From positions 248,001 to 312,000 of the forward strand of contig JAJDDY010000023.1 in assembly GCA_029260075.1 (NCBI GenBank): a DNA stretch of 64,000 nucleotides, given 5' to 3'. This DNA comes from Phycisphaerae bacterium (GTDB lineage Bacteria > Planctomycetota > Phycisphaerae > UBA1845). Below the pieces are notes generated by a model. That model searched no databases. It saw nothing but the letters and a program-made list of their open reading frames with translations, and was not told the DNA's origin. A program made the translations under genes and the position numbers. How positions within the stretch are numbered: the stretch's first letter is position 1; each line of letters starts with the position of its first letter. This document shows, piece by piece, positions 17,641 to 26,657 of the stretch.

Positions 17641-18120
17641 ATGGAAACAGAACCATTTGAAACAGCGGAGGCGCAGGGCATACCGACCGTGCGCCAGCAA
17701 TCCGTATTTGTGGAAAACAGCGTGGGACAGCTTCTGCGTCTCACTCGCCTGTTCGACCAGACCGATGTCCGCATCCTCGCGCTGTCCATTGTCAATTCCG
17801 TCGACTGCGCCATCTGTCGGATGATTCTCGACGAACCCGATCGTGGCTACGACTTGCTTACCGGAGCCGGGTTCAAAGTGAGCGAGGCGGAGTTGTTGGT
17901 TGTGGCCTTGCCGCACGGCAAGCGGGCACTTTTGCATACGTGGACCGCGCTACTCAACGGTGAGGTCAACATTCACTACACATACCCGCTGCTGATCCGC
18001 CCGAACGAGTGCGCGGCTATTGCTGTCTTGCCCGATGCGATGGAGCAAGCCGTTGATGTACTTCGCTCGCGCCGGTTCCAGCTTCTCGACCAAGACGATC
18101 TTCGCAAGTTCGATTTCTAG
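17641..18120 (+). CDS. ACT-domain protein
   Basis: A 159-residue protein with two beta-alpha-beta-beta-alpha-beta units that resemble paired ACT domains. The first is QQSVFVENSVGQLLRLTRLF followed by VRILALSIVNSVDCAICRMI. The second is LLIRPNECAAIAVLPDAMEQAVDVL. ACT domains bind amino acids and regulate enzymes; free-standing tandem ACT proteins are common in this phylum. It is not attached to an enzyme gene here, so the ligand and target are unknown. ATG 17641 is used, five bases after AAGGTGGG; ATG 17638 is equally in frame. It is divergent from dnaK. Confidence 0.75.
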   Translation: METEPFETAEAQGIPTVRQQSVFVENSVGQLLRLTRLFDQTDVRILALSIVNSVDCAICRMILDEPDRGYDLLTGAGFKVSEAELLVVALPHGKRALLHTWTALLNGEVNIHYTYPLLIRPNECAAIAVLPDAMEQAVDVLRSRRFQLLDQDDLRKFDF

Positions 18121-18141
18121 ACCAAGCTTTATCTGGAACCT

Positions 18142-18264
18142 GTGTGAGAAGACGTATCCGAGGGTTTGCGATGAACCGAGCCGCGCCCGTGAGGAAGCGG
18201 TTTTCGCCGGCGAGCCGGGATCGCTTTCTCATGGGCGCGGCTCGGTAAGAGGCTTCTTGCACAC
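18142..18264. repeat. MITE-like palindromic element, variant with GTGTG-AGAAG ends
   Basis: The core arms are GAACCGAGCCGCGCCCGTGA and an inverted TCATGGGCGCGGCTCGG; the outer ends are GTGTGAGAAG and CTTCTTGCACAC. The left half (about 18161-18220) is the nearest match in the window to the in-frame segment of the mnmE-like gene at 57921-57977. Confidence 0.8.
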
Positions 18265-18386
18265 GTTCTAAGAGTGACGTCTGGGAGCCCGTTTTCTCCG
18301 GTGTGCCGTGCGTTTCCCCGCTACTCTTGCATTCAGAATGCGATCGTAAATTCTTGCAGCGTTGCGGGCTCGACGCCCGAGTTATT

Positions 18387-18414
18387 GGATCACCGGCTGG
18401 AAGCCGGTGCCACA
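18387..18414 (-). repeat. CACCGGCT hairpin repeat, inverted orientation
   Basis: It reads GGATCACCGGCTGGAAGCC then GGTGCCACA on the plus strand, the reverse complement of the unit at 2567. The surrounding 18121-18667 gap holds this repeat and the element at 18142 and no supported gene. Confidence 0.88.
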
Positions 18415-18667
18415 CGAAGATCGCCAGGCGGGAGCCCAACGGCACCAGAGAACTTGCCCCAACAGGCTGCCCGGACTGTGCCGGAGTTGCACACTCGCCG
18501 AAGACCGACGTACGCCCACGTGTCCGCATTTCGCAACAGATTCGTCAAGCAGGGCGATCGTGCTACCACTGCCCTTGTGGGCGCATCAACCGATCGGTAT
18601 AAGAACGTCGCGCGGTGCATCGGTCCATGTTCGACCACGCGCGGGGCCTCAGTACTTGGATTCCGCT

Positions 18668-19168
18668 ATGAATGATATTGATTTTGCCGTACTCGCATCT
18701 CGCTGGCTGCATATCGGAGCGGTGGTAGTGGCCATCGGTGGAACGTGTTTCGTCCGGTTCGTGATGATACCCAGCGCGAAAGCCGCCTTGGATGACGCGC
18801 AGCAGGAGCGTCTGCGGCAGGCTGTCCGAACGCGCTGGGCTCGACTGGTGATGATGTCGATCACGGTCTTGCTCGTCACGGGCGGATTTAACTTCGTGAT
18901 GCTTGGGATGCGCTCCGGCGTTGAACCGATGCCGTATCACGCGTTCTTTGGTATCAAGGTCTTGGCGGCGTTTGTGATTTTCTTCGTTGCCAGCGCGCTG
19001 ACAGGCAAGAGTGTGGCCTTCGACGCGATGCGTGCGCATCCCAAGAAATGGCTAAGCTTGATGCTGGTGCTTGCGGCGATGATCGTCCTCCTGTCCGGCG
19101 CGATGGCCCAATTGCGCGGCGCCGCGCCCGGACCAATACCTGCACTTAGCGAGTCGCCAGAAGGATGA
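18668..19168 (+). CDS. Four-helix integral membrane protein, CopD/DUF2269-like
   Basis: 166 residues with four hydrophobic segments: LASRWLHIGAVVVAIGGTCF, LVMMSITVLLVTGGFNFVML, FFGIKVLAAFVIFFVASAL and WLSLMLVLAAMIVLLSGAMA. The RWLHIG with a His in the first helix and the GIKVL in the third are reminiscent of the CopD-like family of small membrane proteins, some of which may bind haem or copper. The assignment is by general resemblance. ATG 18668 is chosen because the longer open frame upstream crosses repeat DNA. The 3' end overlaps the convergent next gene by 23 bases. Confidence 0.72.
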   Translation: MNDIDFAVLASRWLHIGAVVVAIGGTCFVRFVMIPSAKAALDDAQQERLRQAVRTRWARLVMMSITVLLVTGGFNFVMLGMRSGVEPMPYHAFFGIKVLAAFVIFFVASALTGKSVAFDAMRAHPKKWLSLMLVLAAMIVLLSGAMAQLRGAAPGPIPALSESPEG

Positions 19169-19628
19169 TCATCACGGGCGCGACGATCACCAACGCCGCG
19201 TCCAACATCCACCATTTCTGCAACAATCGAACTCGATGGACGCCGCATGCGCGAACGTGGGGTTGTCGGCTCCTCTTGGCCAAGACCGGTTGAAGGGCGA
19301 CAAACCAACTCGTGGCTAGAGAGATGCAGAGCAGCGCCATCAACGCCAAGATCAGCGCGTAGTATTCACCCTGGTGAATCGCGAATAGCGAGACGGAACC
19401 CGCCACGACGCCGGTCGACTGAAGTACGGCGATCGACCACAGATCGATGATGCAACAGTCGAGCCAGCGCGAAGCTCGGGTCATTTCCTCCCCGACGTGA
19501 ACCATGCGTCCGCATTCCGGGCAGCGCACCGATTCCGGATGCCCACGGAGGTCGTATCCGCAGAAGGGGCATGGCGCCGGCGACGACGGGACATAATTGG
19601 CGTCAACAGTGTCCGTTTCGATAGGCAT
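19146..19628 (-). CDS. Zinc-ribbon membrane protein, planctomycete type
   Basis: 160 residues. The N-terminal part carries a rubredoxin-like zinc ribbon CPFCGYDLRG...CPECGR (two C-x2-C pairs at about residues 20-23 and 36-39). Three hydrophobic segments follow: IAVLQSTGVVAGSVSLFAI, YYALILALMALLCISLATSW and MLDAALVIVAPVMIILLA. Proteins opening with this CGYDLRG ribbon followed by membrane helices are numerous in planctomycetes; their role is unknown. It converges with, and overlaps, the four-helix membrane protein gene. Confidence 0.78.
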   Translation of the reverse strand: MPIETDTVDANYVPSSPAPCPFCGYDLRGHPESVRCPECGRMVHVGEEMTRASRWLDCCIIDLWSIAVLQSTGVVAGSVSLFAIHQGEYYALILALMALLCISLATSWFVALQPVLAKRSRQPHVRACGVHRVRLLQKWWMLDAALVIVAPVMIILLATR

Positions 19629-20230
19629 CGGTAGGGGGTCTCACATCGCCCTTGGGTACAGCAAGCCCCCGCTGGCGCCGCCAAAGATCAGCCGTCCCCG
19701 CATCAGGGAGAGATTCTACGAGCGGATTGCCCGGCAATCAAAGACGATCGCGACGTTCGCTTGTTTGAGAAAGAGTCCGTGACGATCTAGGCGCGCCGAT
19801 TCGATGTGTCGCCGTTTCCGCAACGCACACATCTTGCATCCCCAACGAGGCGCCCTATTCCGGCCTACGGCCCTGGGTCTTCGTGAATCCGGTAGCGCGT
19901 GCAGCCCTGAAAGGGCGGAATAACCCTTCATATGTCGCTCTTTCAGAGCTTGCGTTGCAGGGCGTTGCCCTGGGCTGATGTAGATTGCCCTTTCAGGGCA
20001 CCGAGCCGGCGTTACGCGGAAGCCGACGGGAAATGTTAATGCTTAGCAACTGCTATCCCATTCCCGCCGATTCCGTCTTGCACCATGAGAAGACACCGAG
20101 CCGTTTTCTTGACAGGACAGCCAAGGAGTTCTACCCTGCCCGCTCGGGCGGCTGGAGCCGTTCGTACAGGTGAAGGGTGCGCCCGGCCCGAAATCGGTCC
20201 GGTCACGCACAAACAAGGGGCGGTTGCTCA
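19629..20230. other. Intergenic region upstream of rpmF
   Basis: The middle is a palindrome-rich repeat (19852-20003). No gene is seen. The promoter of the rpmF-plsX-fab operon should lie in the last 200 bases, but I could not fix it. Confidence 0.5.
19852..20003. repeat. GCCCTGAAAGGGC-type palindromic repeat
   Basis: The arms GCCCTGAAAGGGC (19904-19916) and TGCCCTTTCAGGGCA (19986-20000) frame an inner hairpin CAGGGCGTTGCCCTGG (about 19958-19973). Similar GCCCTTTCAGGGC-containing units are widespread between genes in several phyla. Only one copy is in this window. Confidence 0.75.
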
Positions 20231-20416
20231 ATGATTCCAGTCAAGAAGACCTCCAAGTGCCGAACGCGGACGCGGCGAGCGCATCAGGCGTTGCCCCGTG
20301 TGACGCTCTGTCCGTGCCCGAAGTGCGGTAAGCCCAAGTTGCCCCATGCCGCATGCGGCGTCTGCGGACTCGTGAGCAGCAAGGTGATGCTTCCGACGTC
20401 CGAGTCCGAGGGCTAA
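20231..20416 (+). CDS. rpmF: 50S ribosomal protein L32
   Basis: 61 residues. The start MIPVKKTSKCRTRTRRAH matches the basic L32 N-terminus. A zinc ribbon follows: CPKCG then CGVCG spaced as in C-type L32. The gene sits immediately upstream of plsX, the usual bacterial arrangement that links ribosome and lipid synthesis. Its TAA overlaps the plsX ATG by one base (TAATG). Four Cys are retained, so the zinc-binding form is present. Confidence 0.93.
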   Translation: MIPVKKTSKCRTRTRRAHQALPRVTLCPCPKCGKPKLPHAACGVCGLVSSKVMLPTSESEG

Positions 20417-21465
20417 TGAGCTTTCGCGTTGCGGTCGACGCGATGGGTGGCGATCATGCGCCGGACGCCATCGTCGGCGGTGCGGTTCGCGCGCTTCGTG
20501 CGGATCGGGACGTGACCCTCGTCATCGTCGGCGACGAGCCGCGGGTGCGAAAGCAGTTGGCGTGTCACGATCTCGGAGAAGCAGCCTCTCGTCTGACCGT
20601 TCATCACGCCAGTCAAGTCGTGGAGATGGACGAGGCGCCGATCGAGGCGATCCGAACCAAGAAAGACTCGTCACTGGTTCGCATGGTAGCACTGGCTGCC
20701 GAAGGCAAGGTCGACGCGGTGCTGAGTTCCGGACACACCGGCGCACTCGTCGCCGCGTGCCAGCTTATGCTCAAACCCCTAACGTGCGTTTCCCGCCCGG
20801 GGATCGCGGTCACGATTCCATCATTGCACGGGCCGTGTATACTCTGTGACGTTGGCGCCAACATCAGCGCCCGCCCGCGACATCTTTACCAGTACGCGGT
20901 TATGGCGTCGCTGTATGCGGAGCGTGTTATTGGTGTTGCGAAACCTCGCGTCGCCTTGGTCTCAGTTGGCACTGAGCGCGGAAAGGGCACAAACTTGGTC
21001 AAGCAGGCCCGGGACTTGATGGAGCAGGATGACCAGATCAACTTCGTGGGCAACGCGGAGGGATCGGATCTGTTCGCCGGGCGTTGCGATGTGGCTATTT
21101 GCGATGGCTTCGTCGGCAACGTCATGCTCAAGTTCGGCGAGGCGTTGGCGGAAGGATTGGTCCGCACCATCACGAAGGAGTTTCACGAAGAGACGCCGGA
21201 TTTCCAGAAGCGGCTTCGCGGCGGGTTGGGTCGTGTGTATCATCGACACGACTACAGCCGCTACGGAGGCACGCCATTGCTCGGAATCAACGGCGTGTGC
21301 ATCGTCTGTCACGGTCGCAGCGATGAGTTGGCCGTGGAAAACGCAATCGGCGTCGCGGGGCAATGTGTCAGGGGTGGCTTCAACGACGCCGTTGCGAAGC
21401 GGTTTGAACATGATGGTCGGGCGTCCAAGCCCAACGGACACTACGCTCGCGACGCGACGCACTAG
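20416..21465 (+). CDS. plsX: Phosphate acyltransferase PlsX
   Basis: PlsX makes acyl-phosphate from acyl-ACP for phospholipid synthesis. The 349-residue protein opens with RVAVDAMGGDHAPDAIVGGA, the family signature. It continues with SSGHTGALVAACQLML, GVAKPRVALVSVGTE and CDVAICDGFVGNVMLKFGEA. It overlaps rpmF by one base and is followed by fabH after 49 bases, giving the classic rpmF-plsX-fab order. The final 20 residues are a polar tail. No key motif is missing. Confidence 0.95.
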   Translation: MSFRVAVDAMGGDHAPDAIVGGAVRALRADRDVTLVIVGDEPRVRKQLACHDLGEAASRLTVHHASQVVEMDEAPIEAIRTKKDSSLVRMVALAAEGKVDAVLSSGHTGALVAACQLMLKPLTCVSRPGIAVTIPSLHGPCILCDVGANISARPRHLYQYAVMASLYAERVIGVAKPRVALVSVGTERGKGTNLVKQARDLMEQDDQINFVGNAEGSDLFAGRCDVAICDGFVGNVMLKFGEALAEGLVRTITKEFHEETPDFQKRLRGGLGRVYHRHDYSRYGGTPLLGINGVCIVCHGRSDELAVENAIGVAGQCVRGGFNDAVAKRFEHDGRASKPNGHYARDATH

Positions 21466-21514
21466 GACGTAGGGCGACCCTGTTGATGAAGTGTGCCACA
21501 AGGACTGTCTCGGA

Positions 21515-22507
21515 ATGAAGAAACACTTGCCCATTCGTATCGTCGGGACCGGGGCGTACGTGCCCGACAAAATTATCACGAATCAACACTTCGTCGACTA
21601 CCTCGACACGAGCGAAGAGTGGATACTTTCGCGCACGGGGATTCACGAGCGTCATCGAGCCGGTCCGGATGAATATACGTCCACGCTTGGGGCTCGGGCA
21701 GCGCAAATTGCGGTCGAGGACGCGGGTCTTACTTTCGCGGATATCGATTTGATCATCTGTGCGACCGCCACGCCGGATTGCCTTTTTCCATCGACCGCCG
21801 CGTTCATCCAAAAACATCTCGGCGTTACCGATATCCCCGCGTTCGACCTGGGCGCCGCCTGCGCCGGGTTCCTCTACGCCACGACGGTCGCTGCCGGATT
21901 GCTCGAATCGGGGATGCACGACAACATTCTTGTCATCGGCGCCGAAACGCTATCCCGTTTCGCGGACCCTGAGGATCGAACGACGGCAATCTTGTTCGGC
22001 GACGGCGCCGGTGCAGCGGTGCTGAGTCGCTCCGTCCGCCCTGAGCAGGGCGTTCTGTACTGGGAGTGGGGGACGGATGGTAGCCGTGCCGAGCATATCT
22101 GGTTTCCAGCCGGCGGCTCACGGTTGTACGCCTCGGAAACCACGGTGGCGGAGCGGTTGCACTACCTGACCATGCGCGGTCGCGAGGTCTTCAAGTTCGC
22201 CGTCTCCAAGATGCAGGTGCTGATCGACCGGGCACTGAGCGAGTGCGGCCTCGATGCCGACGACTTAAAGCTTATGATCCCGCACCAATCGAACCTTCGG
22301 ATTATCGAATCCGCGCGTCGCCGACTCGAGCTACCGGCTGAAAAAGTAGCGATCAACATCGATCGATTCGGCAACACGTCGTCGGCGTCGATCATTATGA
22401 GTCTCGACGAAAACCTGCGAAGCGGTCGACTCCAAGAGGGCGACCACGTGTTGATGGTGGCGATCGGGGCGGGGCTGACGTGGAGCAGCATGGTCGTGCG
22501 TTTGTAG
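21515..22507 (+). CDS. fabH: 3-oxoacyl-ACP synthase III (KAS III)
   Basis: FabH starts fatty-acid synthesis by condensing acetyl-CoA with malonyl-ACP. In 330 residues the Cys-His-Asn triad is visible: Cys in FDLGAACAGFLYA, His in LMIPHQSNLRII and Asn in FGNTSSASIIMSL. The N-terminal EWILSRTGIHERHRA is also typical. ATG 21515 fits the family start; an in-frame GTG lies eight codons upstream. It is placed between plsX and fabD. Bacteria that make branched fatty acids use FabH variants for branched starters, but specificity cannot be read here. Confidence 0.95.
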   Translation: MKKHLPIRIVGTGAYVPDKIITNQHFVDYLDTSEEWILSRTGIHERHRAGPDEYTSTLGARAAQIAVEDAGLTFADIDLIICATATPDCLFPSTAAFIQKHLGVTDIPAFDLGAACAGFLYATTVAAGLLESGMHDNILVIGAETLSRFADPEDRTTAILFGDGAGAAVLSRSVRPEQGVLYWEWGTDGSRAEHIWFPAGGSRLYASETTVAERLHYLTMRGREVFKFAVSKMQVLIDRALSECGLDADDLKLMIPHQSNLRIIESARRRLELPAEKVAINIDRFGNTSSASIIMSLDENLRSGRLQEGDHVLMVAIGAGLTWSSMVVRL

Positions 22508-22644
22508 AAAACCGTCGAAACCGTGCGGCTTGGGTGTCTTGGCCTTGCCTACGGTGGTCGGCAACTTGTGTCACGCTGAAGTGCTGGTCTGATCTGCCGG
22601 GCGGCGGTTCACCGTAGCAACCTAAGAGAACGAACGGAGTAACG

Positions 22645-23589
22645 TTGGGCACTACAGCTTGCATATTTCCTGGCCAAGGGTCACAGGCCGTTGGCATGGC
22701 ACACGACTTTGCCGAGGTGAGTTCGCGCGCTCGCAATGTGTTCGAATCTGCGAACGACGTGCTCGACTTCGACGTAGCGCGCGATTGTTTTGAAGGCCCG
22801 CCGGAGCGGCTTCAGCGAACCGATGTTCAGCAGCCGGCCATCTTCGTCGCTACTGTGGCCATGTGGGAGGCGCTGGCGGAAGCTGGCGTGCGATGCGACC
22901 ATTTTTCGCATGCCGCCGGCCTGAGTCTCGGCGAGTACACCGCGCTGCACGTCGCAGGGACGGTGGGGTTTGAGGATGCGCTTCGACTCGTTGCCCGACG
23001 AGGGCGACTAATGCAGGATGCTGCCGAAGCAAGCGACAGCGGCATGGTCACGCTGATTGGAGGCGACGAGGCAGGTGCGCGAAAGCTCTGCGAAGCCGCT
23101 CGTGGTGACGCGGTCTTGACGCCCGCCAACTTCAACTGTTCCGGACAGATCGTCATTTCCGGCGATCAGTCTGCCTGTGATCGAGCGGTCGAACTTGCGA
23201 GCGAGTTCGGTTTTCGAGCGATCGCCCTCGCGGTGGCCGGCGCTTTTCATTCGAGTCTGATGCAGTCAGCCGCAGACGGTCTAGCGCCGGTGCTGGCGCA
23301 GACGCCCTTTACTCCAGGCGCGATAACGGTTATTGGAAACGTCGACGCGGCGGCGCACGGCGACGCGGACGCGATTCGCAAGTCGTTAACGCGACAAGTG
23401 TCAGAGCCGGTCCTGTGGCAGCGGTGCGTCGAAGGCATGATCGAGGCCGGTGTCGATCAGTTCATAGAAATAGGGCCGGGACGCGTGTTGACCGGCCTCA
23501 TGCGCAAGATCAACCGCGACGTGGATACCGTAAACCTAAGCAAAGCCGAAGGACTCGACGACATTGCAGCGTCGATCACCAGCGGTTGA
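22645..23589 (+). CDS. fabD: Malonyl-CoA:ACP transacylase
   Basis: FabD loads malonate onto ACP. The 314-residue protein begins ACIFPGQGSQAVGMAHDF. The nucleophile Ser lies in AAGLSLGEYTALHVAG, where the residue before the Ser is Leu instead of the usual His of GHSLG. The catalytic His is in VAGAFHSSLM. The start is TTG 22645 with GGAG five bases upstream; no ATG gives a proper N-terminus. It is preceded by a 137-base gap without visible structure and followed 24 bases later by fabG. Confidence 0.94.
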   Translation: MGTTACIFPGQGSQAVGMAHDFAEVSSRARNVFESANDVLDFDVARDCFEGPPERLQRTDVQQPAIFVATVAMWEALAEAGVRCDHFSHAAGLSLGEYTALHVAGTVGFEDALRLVARRGRLMQDAAEASDSGMVTLIGGDEAGARKLCEAARGDAVLTPANFNCSGQIVISGDQSACDRAVELASEFGFRAIALAVAGAFHSSLMQSAADGLAPVLAQTPFTPGAITVIGNVDAAAHGDADAIRKSLTRQVSEPVLWQRCVEGMIEAGVDQFIEIGPGRVLTGLMRKINRDVDTVNLSKAEGLDDIAASITSG

Positions 23590-23613
23590 ACAGCCCGTCG
23601 GGAGGCGGTCGGT

Positions 23614-24354
23614 ATGAAGGACAAAGTGGCCATCGTCACGGGGGGAAGCCAAGGGATCGGGCACGCCATCTGTCTTACGTTGGCGGAGCGCGGCGCCACG
23701 GTTGTCGCCTGTGCGCGCAATGAGGCGGCGCTCAAGGAATTGGCTGCTGAAGGAGTCCGCCGGGAATTGGCGGGTACGATCGTACCCCGTTGCTTGGATG
23801 TGACGGATCGAGCGGCGATCGACGTGTTCGTCGACGAAGTCGCCGAGCGCTATGATCGCATCGACATCCTCGTGAACAACGCCGGCATCACGCGCGACGG
23901 CCTGTCGATGAGCATGGAAGACGAAGAATTCGAGATCGTCCTTACCACGAACCTGCGATCAGCGTTTTGGCTGTCGAGGGCGGTGAGTCGGCTCATGGTG
24001 CGTCGCCGATGCGGGCGCATCGTCAATATGGGAAGTATCGCAGGTGTTATGGGTAACGCCGGACAGGTCAACTACGCCGCGAGCAAGGCTGGGTTGATCG
24101 GCATGACCAAGTCGCTCGGCAAGGAGTTGGGTCGACGGAACATCACATGCAACGTTGTGGCTCCTGGGTTCATCTCCACGGACATGACAGCGGTGTTGCC
24201 GCAGGAACTCAGGGACAACGTCAAGAAAATAGTACCGCTTGCTCGGTTTGGCTTGGTCGACGAAGTGGCGTCGGTCGTTGCTTTTCTTGCCAGCGACGCC
24301 GCCAGCTACATTACCGGACAGGTGCTCGTGGTCGACGGCGGTCTGCACATGTAG
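23614..24354 (+). CDS. fabG: 3-oxoacyl-ACP reductase
   Basis: FabG is an SDR enzyme reducing 3-ketoacyl-ACP with NADPH. Residues 1-25 carry the TGGSQGIGHAIC nucleotide site. NNAGITRDGLSMSM, the Ser in VNMGSIAGVMGNAGQ and the YAASKAGLIGMTK active-site Tyr/Lys motif follow, then NVVAPGFISTDMT. Length 246 is standard. It lies in the fatty-acid operon between fabD and acpP. Confidence 0.95.
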   Translation: MKDKVAIVTGGSQGIGHAICLTLAERGATVVACARNEAALKELAAEGVRRELAGTIVPRCLDVTDRAAIDVFVDEVAERYDRIDILVNNAGITRDGLSMSMEDEEFEIVLTTNLRSAFWLSRAVSRLMVRRRCGRIVNMGSIAGVMGNAGQVNYAASKAGLIGMTKSLGKELGRRNITCNVVAPGFISTDMTAVLPQELRDNVKKIVPLARFGLVDEVASVVAFLASDAASYITGQVLVVDGGLHM

Positions 24355-24530
24355 CGACGATCGTCGCCCGACGAAACGTTCGGGCGGATGGTCGAAAGAC
24401 AGAAGGTTTCGAGCCCCTTTGAGGGATTGGTCGAACGAGTTGCCATTTGGGTACGTCCCGGCTACGATCCCCGCGGAATTCCGGTTCCAGCGAATTGGAT
24501 CAGTCTTGGGGACGTCAGGAGGATTGCGTA

Positions 24531-24782
24531 GTGTCCACAGCAGTAGAAATAGAAGAAAAGGTTGTCCAGATCGTCAGCGAGCAGATGAGCGTGGACAAGG
24601 GCGAAATCGCCCGAGGCACGTCATTCGTCAACGACTTGAATGCGGACTCCCTCGATACGGTCGAATTGGTGATGGAGCTGGAGGATGAGTTCGACCTGAC
24701 CATTCCTGACGAGGAAGCCGAGAAGCTCAAGACCGTCGGCGAAGCCATCGAGTACATCCAGAAACATATGAACGGCAAGTGA
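24531..24782 (+). CDS. acpP: Acyl carrier protein
   Basis: 83 residues, acidic. The Ser for the 4'-phosphopantetheine arm is in [18 protein letters not shown]. Helices one to four follow the ACP pattern, ending [13 protein letters not shown]. The GTG at 24531 is selected because AGGAGG lies eight bases before it at 24517-24522; the longer open frame upstream is not conserved-looking. It is the carrier for FabD, FabH, FabG and FabF encoded around it. Confidence 0.94.
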   Translation: MSTAVEIEEKVVQIVSEQMSVDKGEIARGTSFVNDLNADSLDTVELVMELEDEFDLTIPDEEAEKLKTVGEAIEYIQKHMNGK

Positions 24783-24803
24783 TCTTGCGTCGTGCTCGGC
24801 CCT

Positions 24804-26045
24804 ATGTCTGATAAACGCGTTGTGATCACGGGTATGGGTGCGGTGACGCCGTTTGGTGTCTCCGTCGACTCACTCTGGAGCGGTCTGATCGAGGGGCGTT
24901 GCGGGCTATCGCCTGTTACCCTGTTCGATACGACCGACTTCAGTGTGCGCATCGGAGGGGAGATTCCCTCCTTCGATGCCACGAAGTACCTCGATCGAAA
25001 ACTGGTGAAGCGTCTCGATCGCTACGCCCAGTTTGCCCTCGTTGCGTGCGATGAAGCCGTCCGTGCTTCCGGACTGGATCTCGACAAAGAAGATGCGACG
25101 CGTTTGTCGGTCATTTTTGGATCCGGTATCGGAGGGTTGAACGAGCTGGAGCAGCAGCTGGGCCGCCTCAACAGCAAGGGTCCGTCGAAGGTTTCGGCGT
25201 TCACCATTCCCAAGCTCATGGTCAACGCCGCCGCTGGCAACATGTCCATTCGCTACGGCGCTCAGGGGCATAGTCTCGCGGTGTCCAGCGCCTGTGCGTC
25301 GGCCACGCACGCCATGGGCGAAGCCGCCGCCCTCATTCGCAACGGTTTTGCAGACATCGTGTTCACCGGCGGTTCCGAGGCGGCGTTGACGCCGCTTGCG
25401 TTGTCCGCGTTCGCATCGATGAAAGCCCTCAGCACACGAAATGATGACCCAATACATGCAAGCCGACCGTTCGATCGCGACCGCGACGGGTTTGTGCTCT
25501 CCGAGGGATCAGGCGCGTTCACGTTTGAATCTTTGGAACACGCGGAGAAGCGCGGGGCTCCGATTGTCGCCGAGGTCATCGGATACGCCTCAACCTGCGA
25601 TGCAGAGCACATCACGCAACCTCAGGACAGCGGCAACGGTGCGGCCAGAACCATGCGTCTGGCTATCGAGAGCGCCGGGTTGAACACCGCAGATATTGAT
25701 TACATCAATGCCCACGGCACATCGACGCCGCTTGGTGACGCCGCGGAAACGCGGGCGCTTCATACCGTGTTCGGTTCGGCCGTTAAGAAGCTCGCCATCA
25801 GCAGCACCAAGGGCGGCACGGGCCATGCACTCGGCGCCAGCGGCGGTGTGGAACTGATCGCGACGCTCGAAGCCATGCGGTTCGGCGTCATCCCACCCAC
25901 CATCAACTTGGACAACGCCGGCGACGGCTGCGACCTCGACTATTGCGCCAATACACCACGCGACCGAAAGATCGACGTCGCGATGAGCAACTCCTTCGGA
26001 TTCGGCGGGCACAACGCTTGCATCGTGGTGCGCCGTTTCGCCTAA
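24804..26045 (+). CDS. fabF: 3-oxoacyl-ACP synthase II (KAS II)
   Basis: FabF elongates acyl-ACP. The 413-residue protein shows RVVITGMGAVTPFG at the start. The active-site Cys lies in LAVSSACASATHAMGEA, the first His in INAHGTSTPLGDAAE, Lys in ISSTKGGTGHALGASG and the second His in that same segment. SFGFGGHNACIVVRRF closes the protein. ATG 24804 is chosen over the in-frame GTG 24792; neither has a clear ribosome site. It ends the fatty-acid cluster. Confidence 0.95.
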   Translation: MSDKRVVITGMGAVTPFGVSVDSLWSGLIEGRCGLSPVTLFDTTDFSVRIGGEIPSFDATKYLDRKLVKRLDRYAQFALVACDEAVRASGLDLDKEDATRLSVIFGSGIGGLNELEQQLGRLNSKGPSKVSAFTIPKLMVNAAAGNMSIRYGAQGHSLAVSSACASATHAMGEAAALIRNGFADIVFTGGSEAALTPLALSAFASMKALSTRNDDPIHASRPFDRDRDGFVLSEGSGAFTFESLEHAEKRGAPIVAEVIGYASTCDAEHITQPQDSGNGAARTMRLAIESAGLNTADIDYINAHGTSTPLGDAAETRALHTVFGSAVKKLAISSTKGGTGHALGASGGVELIATLEAMRFGVIPPTINLDNAGDGCDLDYCANTPRDRKIDVAMSNSFGFGGHNACIVVRRFA

Positions 26046-26217
26046 TTTCCGGAACCGTTTTGAACCCTTCGCTAGTCCTCCCCCGTCGTAGCTAATCAGT
26101 GCTGGATCGCGGTTTTCTGGCCGCCACGTTCGCCGGCGGGGCTCCGCTTCAAGAACCTGCGCGAATTGCGTCGATAGGACTTGGTACGCTCATGGTGCGC
26201 GCGAATAGGGAACGTAA

Positions 26218-26559
26218 ATGTCTCCAGCTTCACCCCACGCAGTTTGCGATCGCCCGTCGGTAATCCCCGCCGCTCAGTCTGCGGTGGACGCTCCGGCAGA
26301 CGTTCGGCGCATCCTCAAGCTGAGTGTGCCGGTCACCGTCGTCGTGGCCGTCCGCGAGATGCCCATCGAGGCGCTGCTGGAATTGAACGTGGGCACCATT
26401 ATTGAATTCGATGTGGCGTTCGATTCGGACCTGGAGCTTCATGTGGCTGATCGGCAGGTGGGCTCAGGGCAAGCGGTCAAGGTCGGTGAGAATTTCGGGT
26501 TGCGCATTACAGCCATCGAAAATGTTCGCGATCGCATCGACGGTCTTGGTGGACATTAG
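26218..26559 (+). CDS. FliN/SpoA-domain protein (flagellar switch or secretion C-ring type)
   Basis: A 113-residue protein whose last 80 residues form a SpoA domain as in FliN, FliM and YscQ: ILKLSVPVTVVVAVREMPI, then LLELNVGTIIEFD and GSGQAVKVGENFGLRITAI. FliN normally forms the lower C-ring of the flagellar motor. The N-terminal 30 residues are Pro/Ala-rich. No flagellar or type III secretion gene is near; the neighbours are fabF and cca. It could be fliN of a dispersed flagellar regulon or part of another machine. The start ATG 26218 follows GGGAACGTAA. Confidence 0.82.
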   Translation: MSPASPHAVCDRPSVIPAAQSAVDAPADVRRILKLSVPVTVVVAVREMPIEALLELNVGTIIEFDVAFDSDLELHVADRQVGSGQAVKVGENFGLRITAIENVRDRIDGLGGH

Positions 26560-26657
26560 CTGCCTCCTACGCACCGCCGTAAGTGCCGTCCGGCCGACCG
26601 TTCCGACCGAACCTGTGACGGCGCACGCCCCTCTTGGTCGATGGCGCTCCGGATTTG

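Noticed and set aside
18362-18667. N-terminal extension of the four-helix membrane protein
   Set aside because: The extension translates repeat DNA; the membrane protein starts well at ATG 18668.
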